Positions 1 to 8,034 of a stretch of 42,341 nt of DNA are shown here, piece after piece. This DNA is from Pseudomonadota bacterium (GTDB lineage: Bacteria > Pseudomonadota > Gammaproteobacteria > Steroidobacterales > Steroidobacteraceae), in assembly GCA_021777555.1 (NCBI GenBank), contig JAJYDK010000035.1:1-42341 (forward strand), written 5' to 3'. Every line of letters begins with the position of its first letter. Position 1 is the first letter of the stretch. The position numbers and the translations under genes were made by a program. The notes beneath the pieces were generated by a model that saw only the letters and a program-made list of their open reading frames with translations, was not told the DNA's origin and did no database searches.

Positions 1-1
1 G

Positions 2-805
2 CTACGCGATGGCGAAATTGCCCGAGCGAATGCGCGCCTTGGCGGCGTACACGAGGCATCCGAGGCCGATGAGGATCATGGGCGCGGACAGCGCCTGGCC
101 CATGGTGAGCCAGCCCCAGGCGAGGTAGCCGATCTGCGGGTCCGGCAGGCGGATGAATTCCATGAGGAAACGGAACGACCCGTAGAGCGTCAGGAACACT
201 CCCGTGGCGGCCAGCCGCGGCCGAGGTTTCGCCGTGAACCACCACATCACGACAAACAGCAGGACGCCCTCGAGGAACCCTTCGTAGAGCTGCGAGGGCT
301 GGCGCACCTGTCCGTGGTAGAGGAATCCCCACGGGAGGGTCGTGGGCTTGCCCCACAGCTCGCCGTTGATGAAGTTGCCCATGCGGCCGAAGAACAGGCC
401 GGGCGGGATGAGCGGCGCCATGAAGTCGAGGACGTCCGACAGGCGGCGGCCGCGGCGCAGGGCGAACAGCGCCAGCGCGAGGATGCCACCGATGAATCCA
501 CCGTGGATGGACATGCCGCCATCCCACACCTCGACCGGGTACCAGGGGTTCTGAGTGGTCCAGAACGACATGCCGTAGATGAGCACGTAGCCGATGCGCC
601 CTCCGAGGAGCCCGCCGAGCATCCCGAAGAAGATCACATCATCGACGTCCGTCGGCTTCCAGCTGGAGCCGGGCCTCGAGGCGCGATAGCGGCCCAACGC
701 CCAGCCGCTCGCGAACCCGAGCAGGTACATGATGCCGTACCAGTGCACCTTGAGCGGGCCGAGACGCAAGGCGATGGGATTGATGTCGGGGTATCGGATC
801 ATCAT
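2..805 (-). CDS. lgt: Prolipoprotein diacylglyceryl transferase (Lgt)
   Basis: Integral inner-membrane enzyme that moves diacylglycerol from phosphatidylglycerol to the lipobox cysteine of prolipoproteins, the first step of lipoprotein maturation. The 267-residue product is close to the family length (291 in E. coli). Several hydrophobic spans are visible, together with the Lgt signature GRMGNFINGELWG (about 140-152). His101, Arg141 and Asn144 match the E. coli catalytic-region residues His103, Arg143 and Asn146. The frame is complete, with its TAG at the very left edge. Two adjacent ATG codons (805 and 802) can start it, and neither has a clear Shine-Dalgarno. It follows rlmI by 12 nt on the same strand, so the two are probably co-transcribed. 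The two large lipoproteins, RlpA and other lipoproteins of this window are its predicted substrates. Confidence 0.97.
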   Translation of the reverse strand: MMIRYPDINPIALRLGPLKVHWYGIMYLLGFASGWALGRYRASRPGSSWKPTDVDDVIFFGMLGGLLGGRIGYVLIYGMSFWTTQNPWYPVEVWDGGMSIHGGFIGGILALALFALRRGRRLSDVLDFMAPLIPPGLFFGRMGNFINGELWGKPTTLPWGFLYHGQVRQPSQLYEGFLEGVLLFVVMWWFTAKPRPRLAATGVFLTLYGSFRFLMEFIRLPDPQIGYLAWGWLTMGQALSAPMILIGLGCLVYAAKARIRSGNFAIA

Positions 806-817
806 GGGGGGTAAAGT

Positions 818-2041
818 CTACCCGAGCTCCGACGTGACGCGGCAGAAGAACGCCTTGAGGTAGCGTGTCTCCGGGACGGCGGGATGGACGGGATGATCGG
901 GCGATTGACCGCCCGATTCGAGGATCTGAACGCCCCGGCCGCTGTGGCGTGCCGCCGCCTGGATGATCTCGGTGTGCGCCTCGGGCGAGAGGTGATAGGA
1001 GCACGAGCAGGACACCAGCAGACCCTCGCCCTCGATGAGCGAAAGCGCCAGCTGATTGAGCTTGCGATAGGCCGCCTGGCCGCGGGGAATGTCCTTCTTG
1101 CGCTTGATGAAGGCCGGTGGATCGAGCACCACCACGTCGAAGCGCCGTCCCTGCTCCTGGAGGGACTTCAGGGCCTCGAACGCATCGGCGCGCAGCGTCT
1201 CGACGCTGAGCGCGTTGGCCTGCGCATTGCGTCGTGCATAGTCCAACGCGGTCTCGGAGGAGTCGATGCAGCAGGCCGAGGCGGCCCCCGCGCGCAGCGC
1301 CGTGACGGCCCACGCGCCCACGTAGCTGCAGACATCCAGCACTCTTGCGCCCGGCCAGAGGTAGCGCGCGAGCCGCGCCCGATTGGCGCACTGGTCGTAG
1401 AACCAGCCGGTCTTCTGGCCCTGCGCGAGCGGTGCCGTGAATTGCAGCCCCGCTTCGTGCACCCCGAGCTCGGCCGGCGCCTCGCCGAAGGCGGCGCAGG
1501 CCGTCAGCGGGAGCTGCTCCAGCTGACGGGCGGCGGAATCGTTCTTCCAGTAGAGGACGGCCGGCGAAAGCAACGCGCGCACGGCCTGCTCGACCGTCTC
1601 CCTCAGCGCCTCCATGCCCGCCGTGGCGATCTGTCCGACGATGACGTCCGCATACCGATCGAGCACGAGGCCCGGCAGGCCATCGGATTCGCCGAAGACC
1701 AGCCGGTAGTAGGGCTCGCGGTAGAGCCGCTCGCGAAGCGTGAGCGCGGTGCGCAGGCGCTGCTCGATCAGCGATTCGTCCACCGGACGCGCCGCGGACC
1801 TGCTGAGGATGCGCGCACAGATGAGCGCGTGCGGATTGACGTACGCGTAGCCGAGGAACTGCCCCCGATGCGATTCGATCTGCGCCCGCTCTCCCGGCGC
1901 AAACGCCTTGAGCGGGGTGGTGTCGGCGACCTCATTGCTGAACACCCACGGGTGTCCGGCGGCGATGCGGCGATCCTCACCGCGCTTGAGGCGCAGCGTG
2001 CGCAGAGGCTGGTCGGGAATGGCGGGTGATGCGTCGCTCAA
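818..2041 (-). CDS. rlmI: 23S rRNA (cytosine-5-)-methyltransferase, RlmI-type
   Basis: SAM-dependent RNA m5C methyltransferase of the RlmI (YccW) family, which modifies C1962 of 23S rRNA in E. coli. The 407-residue protein has an N-terminal PUA-like RNA-binding region (about 18-90, with [12 protein letters not shown]). The C-terminal Rossmann methyltransferase contains the SAM loop [13 protein letters not shown], motif [10 protein letters not shown], the SCSCSY segment carrying the candidate catalytic Cys, and the typical C-terminal FFCRV. The start is TTG at 2041: an in-frame TGA lies only a few codons upstream and no ATG or GTG occurs before the PUA core, so this rare start is close to forced. 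It is divergent from yyaL across 56 nt and is followed by lgt. The exact target base is inferred from the family. Confidence 0.9.
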   Translation of the reverse strand: MSDASPAIPDQPLRTLRLKRGEDRRIAAGHPWVFSNEVADTTPLKAFAPGERAQIESHRGQFLGYAYVNPHALICARILSRSAARPVDESLIEQRLRTALTLRERLYREPYYRLVFGESDGLPGLVLDRYADVIVGQIATAGMEALRETVEQAVRALLSPAVLYWKNDSAARQLEQLPLTACAAFGEAPAELGVHEAGLQFTAPLAQGQKTGWFYDQCANRARLARYLWPGARVLDVCSYVGAWAVTALRAGAASACCIDSSETALDYARRNAQANALSVETLRADAFEALKSLQEQGRRFDVVVLDPPAFIKRKKDIPRGQAAYRKLNQLALSLIEGEGLLVSCSCSYHLSPEAHTEIIQAAARHSGRGVQILESGGQSPDHPVHPAVPETRYLKAFFCRVTSELG

Positions 2042-2081
2042 GGCGGATTTTCAGGCTGGGAGGCCGGTGGAAGGGGGCGGA

Positions 2082-2089
2082 AGTATACT
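2082..2089. promoter_or_regulatory. Symmetric -10 element between rlmI and yyaL
   Basis: The junction contains the palindrome AAGTATACTT (2081-2090). It presents TATACT on the plus strand (2084-2089) and the same hexamer on the minus strand (2087-2082). The plus -10 would place the yyaL transcription start about 2 nt before its ATG at 2098. The minus -10 would give rlmI a leader of about 34 nt. I see no good -35 on either strand, so the assignment rests on position and on the AT-rich island in GC-rich surroundings. Confidence 0.4.
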
Positions 2090-2097
2090 TGAACGCA

Positions 2098-4185
2098 ATG
2101 GAAACCCAGCATTTGAACCCCGATGGCTCGCCGAAGTACACGAATCGGCTGATCCATGAGACCAGCCCCTACCTGCGCCAGCACGCCCACAACCCGGTCG
2201 ACTGGCGTCCCTGGGGTGATGAGGCCTTCGAGCGGGCGCGGGCGCTCGGCAAGCCCGTGCACCTGAGCGTCGGGTACGCCGCCTGCCACTGGTGCCATGT
2301 GCTCGCCGCCGAGAGCTTCGAGGACGAAGCCACCGCGCAGGTGCTGAACGAGCTGTTCGTCAACATCAAGGTGGATCGAGAGGAGCGCCCCGACGTCGAC
2401 CGCATCTACCAGATTGCGCAGCAGATGCTGACGCACGGCCCGGGCGGCTGGCCGCTCACGATGTTCCTCACGCCCGAGCGGCGACCGTTTTTCGGCGGCA
2501 CCTACTTTCCGGCCGAGGCCCGCTACGGGCTGCCGGCCTTCAAGGATCTGCTGCAGCGGGTCGCGAGCTACTATCGCGAGCACCGGGAGGAGCTTCGCGC
2601 CCAGCAGGAAGCTCTGGCGGCGGCATTCGCGAGCATCGATCCGCCGCAGCCTCCTGCGGGTCTCGAGCTGAACGATGCGCCGCTGCGCCTGGCGCGCGCC
2701 GCGATCGAGAGCACCTTCGATGCGCGCCATGGGGGATCCGGCGGCGCTCCGAAGTTTCCCCATCCCGGCTCGATCGATCGGTTGTTGCGCCACTGGCACG
2801 GGAGCGCCGGAGACGCCCAGCCGGACTTGCGGGCGCTGTACATGGCGGGATTGACGCTGCATCGAATGGCCGGCGGCGGCATCTACGATCAGCTCGCAGG
2901 GGGCTTCTGCCGCTACTCCGTCGATGAGCGGTGGATGATCCCCCATTTCGAGAAGATGCTCTACGACAACGCCTGGCTGCTGACGGTTTACGCGGATGCG
3001 TGCGTGGCGAGCGGCGACGCCCTCTACGCCCGCGTGGCGAGTGAGACCGCCGATTGGCTGCAGCGCGAGATGCAATCATCCGAGGGCGGGTATTACTCGA
3101 GCCTGGATGCGGACTCCGCCGGACACGAGGGCAAGTTCTACGTCTGGGACCGCGAGGAGGTCGTCTCGGCGCTCACTGGCGAGGAATACGCGGCGTTCGC
3201 GCCTCGTTACGGACTCGATCTCGCGCCCAACTTCGAGGGTGCCTGGCATTTGTACGAGGCGCGCTCGTTGGAGGATGTCGCGCAGCGCCTTCAGCTCCCC
3301 GTGGAGCACATCGAGCCGCGGCTCGTGAGCGCGCGGCAGAAGCTCCTCGAGCTGCGCGAGCACCGGGAGCGGCCCGGCCGGGACGAGAAGATCCTCACCT
3401 CATGGAACGGGCTGGCCATCCGCGGCATGGCGGTTGCCGCGCGCGTCCTCGACTGCGAGGGACTCGCGACTTCAGCCGAGCGCGCGCTGTCCTTCGCGCG
3501 GCGCACGCTTTGGCGTGATGGCAGGCTCTTGGCCACGTATTGCGACGGACGCGCGCATCTGAACGCCTATCTCGACGATTACGCATTTCTGGCCGAAGGC
3601 GTGCTCGAGCTGCAGCAGTTGAGATTCCGCGCCGACGAACTCGCCTTCGCGCGCGAGCTGATGGACGTCGTGCTGCGGCACTTCGCCGATCCCGAGGGCG
3701 GATTCTATTTCACCTCCGACGATCACGAGACGCTGCTGCATCGCCTGAAGGCCTTCGGCGATGACGCGATTCCCGCCGGCAACGGTGTCGCGGCCCGGGT
3801 GCTGCTGCGCCTGGGGTATCTCCTCGGCGAGAGCCGCTATCTCGAGGCGGCCGAGCGCGCGCTGCGCGCGGCGTGGGCGCCGCTCGAGCAATACCCGCAG
3901 GCGCACATGACGATGCTCACCGCGCTCGAGGAGTTGCTGCATCCGCCCGAGATCGTGATCCTGCGGGGTGAGGCGGTCGGCATCGAGTCCTGGAGGCGCG
4001 AGCTCGCGCGGCTGTATGCGCCGCGCAGGATGGTGCTGGCGATCCCGGCGGATGCAGACGATCTCCCTGCGGCGCTTGCCGAAAAGACGCCGCGCGGGCC
4101 GGCCACCGCCTATGTGTGCCGCGGCAGCGTCTGCTCGGCGCCGATCGACTCCTTCGGCGAGCTTGCAGAAGCCCTGCGAGCCTGA
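2098..4185 (+). CDS. yyaL: YyaL/SPATA20-like thioredoxin-domain protein (DUF255)
   Basis: Member of the conserved DUF255 family (bacterial YyaL, animal SPATA20), whose biochemical role is unsettled. The 695-residue protein starts with a thioredoxin-fold domain (about 10-170) with a CHWC motif (Cys63, Cys66) inside YAACHWCHV. An (alpha/alpha)6 barrel resembling N-acylglucosamine 2-epimerases and glycosidases follows (about 200-690, with [13 protein letters not shown] and [12 protein letters not shown]). The ATG at 2098 is preferred because the protein then begins [10 protein letters not shown], just before the conserved [15 protein letters not shown] block. A GTG at 2026 would add 24 unconserved residues and cover the promoter. 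There is no Shine-Dalgarno before the ATG, and the nearby -10-like element suggests a nearly leaderless mRNA. A redox or sugar-related role is only an inference from the folds. Confidence 0.9.
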   Translation: METQHLNPDGSPKYTNRLIHETSPYLRQHAHNPVDWRPWGDEAFERARALGKPVHLSVGYAACHWCHVLAAESFEDEATAQVLNELFVNIKVDREERPDVDRIYQIAQQMLTHGPGGWPLTMFLTPERRPFFGGTYFPAEARYGLPAFKDLLQRVASYYREHREELRAQQEALAAAFASIDPPQPPAGLELNDAPLRLARAAIESTFDARHGGSGGAPKFPHPGSIDRLLRHWHGSAGDAQPDLRALYMAGLTLHRMAGGGIYDQLAGGFCRYSVDERWMIPHFEKMLYDNAWLLTVYADACVASGDALYARVASETADWLQREMQSSEGGYYSSLDADSAGHEGKFYVWDREEVVSALTGEEYAAFAPRYGLDLAPNFEGAWHLYEARSLEDVAQRLQLPVEHIEPRLVSARQKLLELREHRERPGRDEKILTSWNGLAIRGMAVAARVLDCEGLATSAERALSFARRTLWRDGRLLATYCDGRAHLNAYLDDYAFLAEGVLELQQLRFRADELAFARELMDVVLRHFADPEGGFYFTSDDHETLLHRLKAFGDDAIPAGNGVAARVLLRLGYLLGESRYLEAAERALRAAWAPLEQYPQAHMTMLTALEELLHPPEIVILRGEAVGIESWRRELARLYAPRRMVLAIPADADDLPAALAEKTPRGPATAYVCRGSVCSAPIDSFGELAEALRA

Positions 4186-4216
4186 GTCTGTCGGAGTGCG
4201 ATCCGACAGACTCAGG
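4181..4216. terminator. Perfect inverted repeat shared by convergent yyaL and putA
   Basis: Two 15-nt arms (4181-4195 and 4202-4216, starting CCTGAGTCTG) pair perfectly around a GTGCGA loop. The yyaL TGA (4183-4185) lies in the left arm and the putA TGA (4214-4212) lies at the mirror position in the right arm. There is no T-tract on either side, so this is not a classic intrinsic terminator. The very stable stem between convergent genes still makes a bidirectional terminator or 3'-end-protecting hairpin the best reading. Confidence 0.7.
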
Positions 4217-7200
4217 CCAACAGCTCGACTGCTCCCCCGATGGCCGCGGTGTTCACGGTGAGCGTGCGCTCGGTGGCGAAGCGCTGCAGATAATGCGGGC
4301 CACCGGCCTTGGGGCCCGTGCCCGAAAGGCCCTGGCCACCGAAGGGCTGCACGCCGACCACCGCGCCGATCATGTTGCGATTGACGTAGGTGTTGCCGGC
4401 CGGCAGCGAATGGAAGACGTGCTCGGCGAGGCTCTCGAGCCGGCTGTGCACCCCTAACGTCAGGCCAAAGCCGGTGGCGCGCACCGCCTCGAGCACCTCC
4501 TGGAGCCGATCGCCGCGGTAGCGCGCCACGTGCAGGATGGGACCGAACTCCTCGGTCTTCAGCTGATCGAGCGAGGTGAGCTCGAACAGGTGCGGGCCGA
4601 AGAAATGCCCGTTGGCGGGGCAGCCCTCGGTGGAGCAGGCGTACAGAAGCTTCGCCTCGCGCATCATGCGCCCGGCGTGGGCGCGCAGCCGGCCGAGCGC
4701 ATCGGTGCCGATCACCGGCCCCACGTCGGTGGCAGGGTCCGCGGGGTCGCCGAGGCGCAGGCAGCGCATCGCGCCAATCAGCATGTCAATGACGCGATCC
4801 GCGACGTCCTCCTGTACGTACAGCACTCGCAGCGCTGAGCAGCGCTGACCTGCGCTGGTGAACGCCGATGCGATGACATCATCGACCACCTGCTCCGGGA
4901 GCGCGGTGGCATCGACGATCATCGAATTGACGCCGCCGGTTTCGGCGATGAGGGGAATGATGGGGCCGTCGCGGCCGGCAAGCGTGCGGTTGATTGTGGT
5001 GGCCGTGCGGGTCGAGCCGGTGAAGGCGACGCCGGCAAGCGCCGGATGCGTGAGCGCCGTGGCGCCGAAGAGGGGTCCATCGGCGGGAGTCAGCTGCAGC
5101 ACTTGCGGGGGAATGCCCGCCTCGTGCAAAAGCCGTGTCATCGCATGGGCGATGAGCGGAGTGGCCGGGGCCGGCTTGGCTATCACGGCATTGCCGGCCA
5201 TCAGGGCGGCGGCGATCTGGCCGGTGAAGATGGCCAGGGGAAAGTTCCACGGGCTGATGCACGCGAAAACGCCGCGGCCCTCGAGTGACAGCACGTTGCG
5301 CTCGCCCACCGGCCCGGGCAGAACCTGCGGACTGGCGAACAGTTCCAGGCCACGCTCCGCATAGTAGCGGCAGAAATCCGCCGCTTCGCGGATCTCGGCG
5401 ATCGCATCCGGGAGCGTCTTGCCCGCCTCGCGCACCAACAGGGCGAGGAAGCTGGCACGTCGACTCTCCAGCAGATCCGCCGCCCGCCTGAGACAGGCGG
5501 CCCGCTCGGCCGCGGGACGCCTGTCCCAGGCCTTCTGAGCGCGCCCGGCGCTCGTCATCGCGCCGATGATCTGCGCCTCAGTGGCATCCCGGGTGAGTCC
5601 CACCGTCTCGCCAGTCGCCGGAGAGGTGACCGGCATCTGCGGCGCGGCCGACCCGCCTCCCGCGAGCAGCGGACCACCTTCGTAACGGCGGCCACGGGCG
5701 GCCTGAAGCGCCTCCCTCAGGGAGGCAATCTCAACCGGATCGCCGAAGTCGACGCCGCGGGAGTTGTCACGTGCGCCATAGAGCCGCGGTGGCTCGCGCA
5801 CGATGGGGGAATCGGCGGGCGCGGCTGCGCCGGCGGAGGGAAGGATCTGGCCCACGACGTGCTCCACGGGAGTCTGCTTGTTGAGGAAATGGTGAACGAA
5901 GGACGTGTTGGCGCCGTTTTCGAGCAGCCGGCGCACGAGGTAGGGCAATAACTCCTCGTGGGTGCCGACCGGCGCATAGGCGCGAACCGGGGGCAGGTCG
6001 GGCCTGTCCGCGCGCACCACCGCGTAAAGCGCCTGGCCCATGCCGTGCAGCCGCTGGAATTCATAACGCGCTCCCGGGGGCGCCAGCGCGAGGACCGCGG
6101 CCAGGGTGAGCGCATTGTGCGTGGCGAACTGCGGATAGATGACATCGTGCGCGGCGAACAGCCTGCGCACGCAAACCACGTAGCTCGCATCGGTTGCGGC
6201 CTTGGTGGTGAAGACCGGGAAGCTCTCGAGGCCTCGTTCCTGGGCCCGTTTGATTTCCGCATCCCAGTAGGCGCCCTTGACCAGACGCACGCTCATTCGC
6301 CGGCCGGTCTCGCGCGCGAGCGCGGCGACCCAGTCGAGGACGAGCGGTGCGCGGCGTCCATAGGCCTGAACCGCCAGCCCGAGACCTTCCCAGTGGCGCG
6401 TCTCGGGGTCGCGCGCCAGCGCCTCGAGGATGTCGAGCGACAGATCGAGGCGGTCGGCCTCTTCGGCGTCGATGGTGAGTCCGATGCCGGCCTGGCATGC
6501 GCTGCGTGCAAGGGCCATGGCGCGGGGGATGAGCCGCTCGAGCACCCGGGGACGCTGCAGCAGGGCGTAACGAGGCTCCAGCGCCGAGAGCTTCACGGAA
6601 ATGCCCGATCGCCGGTGCACGGGGGATGCGGGTTGGCGGGCGAGCGCCTCGATGGCGCGCGTGTACGCGTCGAAGTAGCGCTGCGCATCGGTGTCGGTGC
6701 GCGCGCCTTCCCCAAGCATGTCGAACGAGCACAGCGAAAGCGCCGGGTCCTTCTCGCCCCGCTTCAGTGCCGAATCGATGGATTCCCCGACGATGAAGGC
6801 GCGGCCCATGAGTTTCATGGCGCGGCGCATCGCGCGACGGGTCACCGGCGCCATGACGGCGAGCGCCCCTGGCTGCTGCACGAGCAGCGATTGCGCCTCG
6901 GGCAGCAGTCGGCCCGCCGCGCGCAGCAGCGTCAAACCGAGCCGCACGCTGAGGCTCACGCCACTTCTATGGCCGGGAATGGTGCGCAGGCGCTCGCAGA
7001 TCAGGCGGTCGGCGGAGAGCGGATCGGGAGTGCGCAGCAGCGCCTCCGCGAGGCTCATCAGGGCCTTGCCCTCGGCGCTGTCGAGAGGGAACTGCCCGAG
7101 GAGCGACTCGACGAGGGAGCCGGCGCGTGCGCTCCCGCGGGCCGCTTCGACCCAGTGCACGGCCTGCCGCCGCGCTTCCTCGAGCGGCTGGCGCTGCGCC

Positions 7201-7334
7201 AGCAGCTCATCGCGCAGGGCCTGGATCGCCGCCGCCTCGGGACGGAGCGTTGCGGCGCGCATCTGATGCCTGAGCGCTTCGAGGTCGCTTTGCGGCCGAA
7301 GATCGGTCCACTGTGCCTCGGGTATCGCGGACAT
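4212..7334 (-). CDS. putA: Bifunctional proline dehydrogenase / delta-1-pyrroline-5-carboxylate dehydrogenase (PutA)
   Basis: Oxidises proline to glutamate in two steps: FAD-dependent proline dehydrogenase, then NAD-dependent P5C dehydrogenase, with channelling between the two sites. The 1040-residue protein has a helical N-terminal arm, a PRODH barrel (about 180-500, with VRLVKGAYWDAEIKRAQ and YAPVGTHEELLPYL) and an ALDH domain (about 560-1035). The ALDH domain contains FACISPWNFPLAIF, ETGGVNSMIVDA and the catalytic Cys832 in GQRCSAL. It lacks the ribbon-helix-helix DNA-binding domain of the roughly 1320-residue E. coli PutA and is close to the short bifunctional type, so it cannot repress itself. 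The adjacent divergent Lrp-family gene probably provides regulation. The ATG at 7334 faces an AT-rich 98-nt intergenic region. Confidence 0.96.
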   Translation of the reverse strand: MSAIPEAQWTDLRPQSDLEALRHQMRAATLRPEAAAIQALRDELLAQRQPLEEARRQAVHWVEAARGSARAGSLVESLLGQFPLDSAEGKALMSLAEALLRTPDPLSADRLICERLRTIPGHRSGVSLSVRLGLTLLRAAGRLLPEAQSLLVQQPGALAVMAPVTRRAMRRAMKLMGRAFIVGESIDSALKRGEKDPALSLCSFDMLGEGARTDTDAQRYFDAYTRAIEALARQPASPVHRRSGISVKLSALEPRYALLQRPRVLERLIPRAMALARSACQAGIGLTIDAEEADRLDLSLDILEALARDPETRHWEGLGLAVQAYGRRAPLVLDWVAALARETGRRMSVRLVKGAYWDAEIKRAQERGLESFPVFTTKAATDASYVVCVRRLFAAHDVIYPQFATHNALTLAAVLALAPPGARYEFQRLHGMGQALYAVVRADRPDLPPVRAYAPVGTHEELLPYLVRRLLENGANTSFVHHFLNKQTPVEHVVGQILPSAGAAAPADSPIVREPPRLYGARDNSRGVDFGDPVEIASLREALQAARGRRYEGGPLLAGGGSAAPQMPVTSPATGETVGLTRDATEAQIIGAMTSAGRAQKAWDRRPAAERAACLRRAADLLESRRASFLALLVREAGKTLPDAIAEIREAADFCRYYAERGLELFASPQVLPGPVGERNVLSLEGRGVFACISPWNFPLAIFTGQIAAALMAGNAVIAKPAPATPLIAHAMTRLLHEAGIPPQVLQLTPADGPLFGATALTHPALAGVAFTGSTRTATTINRTLAGRDGPIIPLIAETGGVNSMIVDATALPEQVVDDVIASAFTSAGQRCSALRVLYVQEDVADRVIDMLIGAMRCLRLGDPADPATDVGPVIGTDALGRLRAHAGRMMREAKLLYACSTEGCPANGHFFGPHLFELTSLDQLKTEEFGPILHVARYRGDRLQEVLEAVRATGFGLTLGVHSRLESLAEHVFHSLPAGNTYVNRNMIGAVVGVQPFGGQGLSGTGPKAGGPHYLQRFATERTLTVNTAAIGGAVELLA

Positions 7335-7370
7335 GGATTCTGCCCAATAGATAGTTGATTGTTCTTATCT

Positions 7371-7406
7371 TATTCTCAAATACAGAGAATATTTTCACAT
7401 TATAAG
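7371..7406. promoter_or_regulatory. putA/putR divergent control region with inverted repeat
   Basis: The 98-nt intergenic stretch (7335-7432) is strikingly AT-rich. An inverted repeat with 7-nt arms (TATTCTC 7371-7377, GAGAATA 7385-7391) and a 7-nt AT-rich spacer is a reasonable binding site for the Lrp-type regulator. Overlapping -10-like hexamers lie at 7401-7406 (TATAAG, plus strand) and 7404-7399 (TATAAT, minus strand). Neither has a convincing -35, which would fit activator-dependent transcription. Confidence 0.45.
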
Positions 7407-7432
7407 GTCAATAGCAGTAAACTTCGCTACGA

Positions 7433-7936
7433 ATGGCGCCAAAAACACCATCTCGGACCAGTCGTCCACTGGATCGGATCGACCGCAGGCTCCTCGCCCT
7501 GCTGCAGCAGGATGGGCGCGCTCCGGTCTCGCAGCTGGCGAAGGAGGTCCATCTCACCGTCACGCCGACGCTCGAGCGCGTCCGCCGCCTGGAGACGGGC
7601 GGATACATCAACGGGTATTTCGCGCACCTGAACGCGCGCCGCCTGGGGCTGAGTCTGCTCGCCTACATCGAGGTGTCGCTCGATCGCACGACCCCGGATG
7701 CCTTCGAGCGCTTCAAGGACATGGTGAAAGCCCACGACGAGATCATGGAATGTCACATGGTCGCCGGCGGCTTCGATTACCTGCTCAAGGTGCGCGTCAA
7801 GGACATGGCGAGCTATCGCACCCTGCTCGGCGACCACATCGCCGGCGTGCGCGGGGTGCAGCAGACGCACAGTTACTTCGTGATGGAGGAGGTCAAGTCG
7901 ACCCACCGGATCGGGATCCCCGAGGAGCCGGCGTGA
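7433..7936 (+). CDS. putR: Lrp/AsnC-family regulator, probable proline-responsive PutR
   Basis: The 167-residue protein has the Lrp layout. An N-terminal helix-turn-helix (about 12-60, LDRIDRRLLALLQQDGR then VSQLAKEVHLTVTPTLERV) is followed by a RAM/AsnC ligand-binding domain (about 75-155, YIEVSLDR, MVAGGFDYLLKVRVKD). In other proteobacteria, Lrp-type genes divergent from putA (PutR, BkdR-like) activate putA in response to proline. The same arrangement here supports that role, but the effector cannot be read from the sequence. The ATG at 7433 gives MAPKTPSR, a short basic tail before the DNA-binding domain. It ends 98 nt before the convergent kinase gene, and that gap shows no terminator. 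Confidence 0.85.
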   Translation: MAPKTPSRTSRPLDRIDRRLLALLQQDGRAPVSQLAKEVHLTVTPTLERVRRLETGGYINGYFAHLNARRLGLSLLAYIEVSLDRTTPDAFERFKDMVKAHDEIMECHMVAGGFDYLLKVRVKDMASYRTLLGDHIAGVRGVQQTHSYFVMEEVKSTHRIGIPEEPA

Positions 7937-8034
7937 GTTTCCAGGCACTCAACGCGCTCCGTCATGCGCAACGCGCTCATTGCCCTTAGGGTCGCCACCG
8001 GCGCGCTCTGCGTCGCGACGTATCCCAAGCCGAG

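Noticed and set aside
2026-2097. Upstream GTG start for yyaL
   Set aside because: It would add 24 unconserved residues and include the AT-rich promoter element; the ATG at 2098 fits the family N-terminus.
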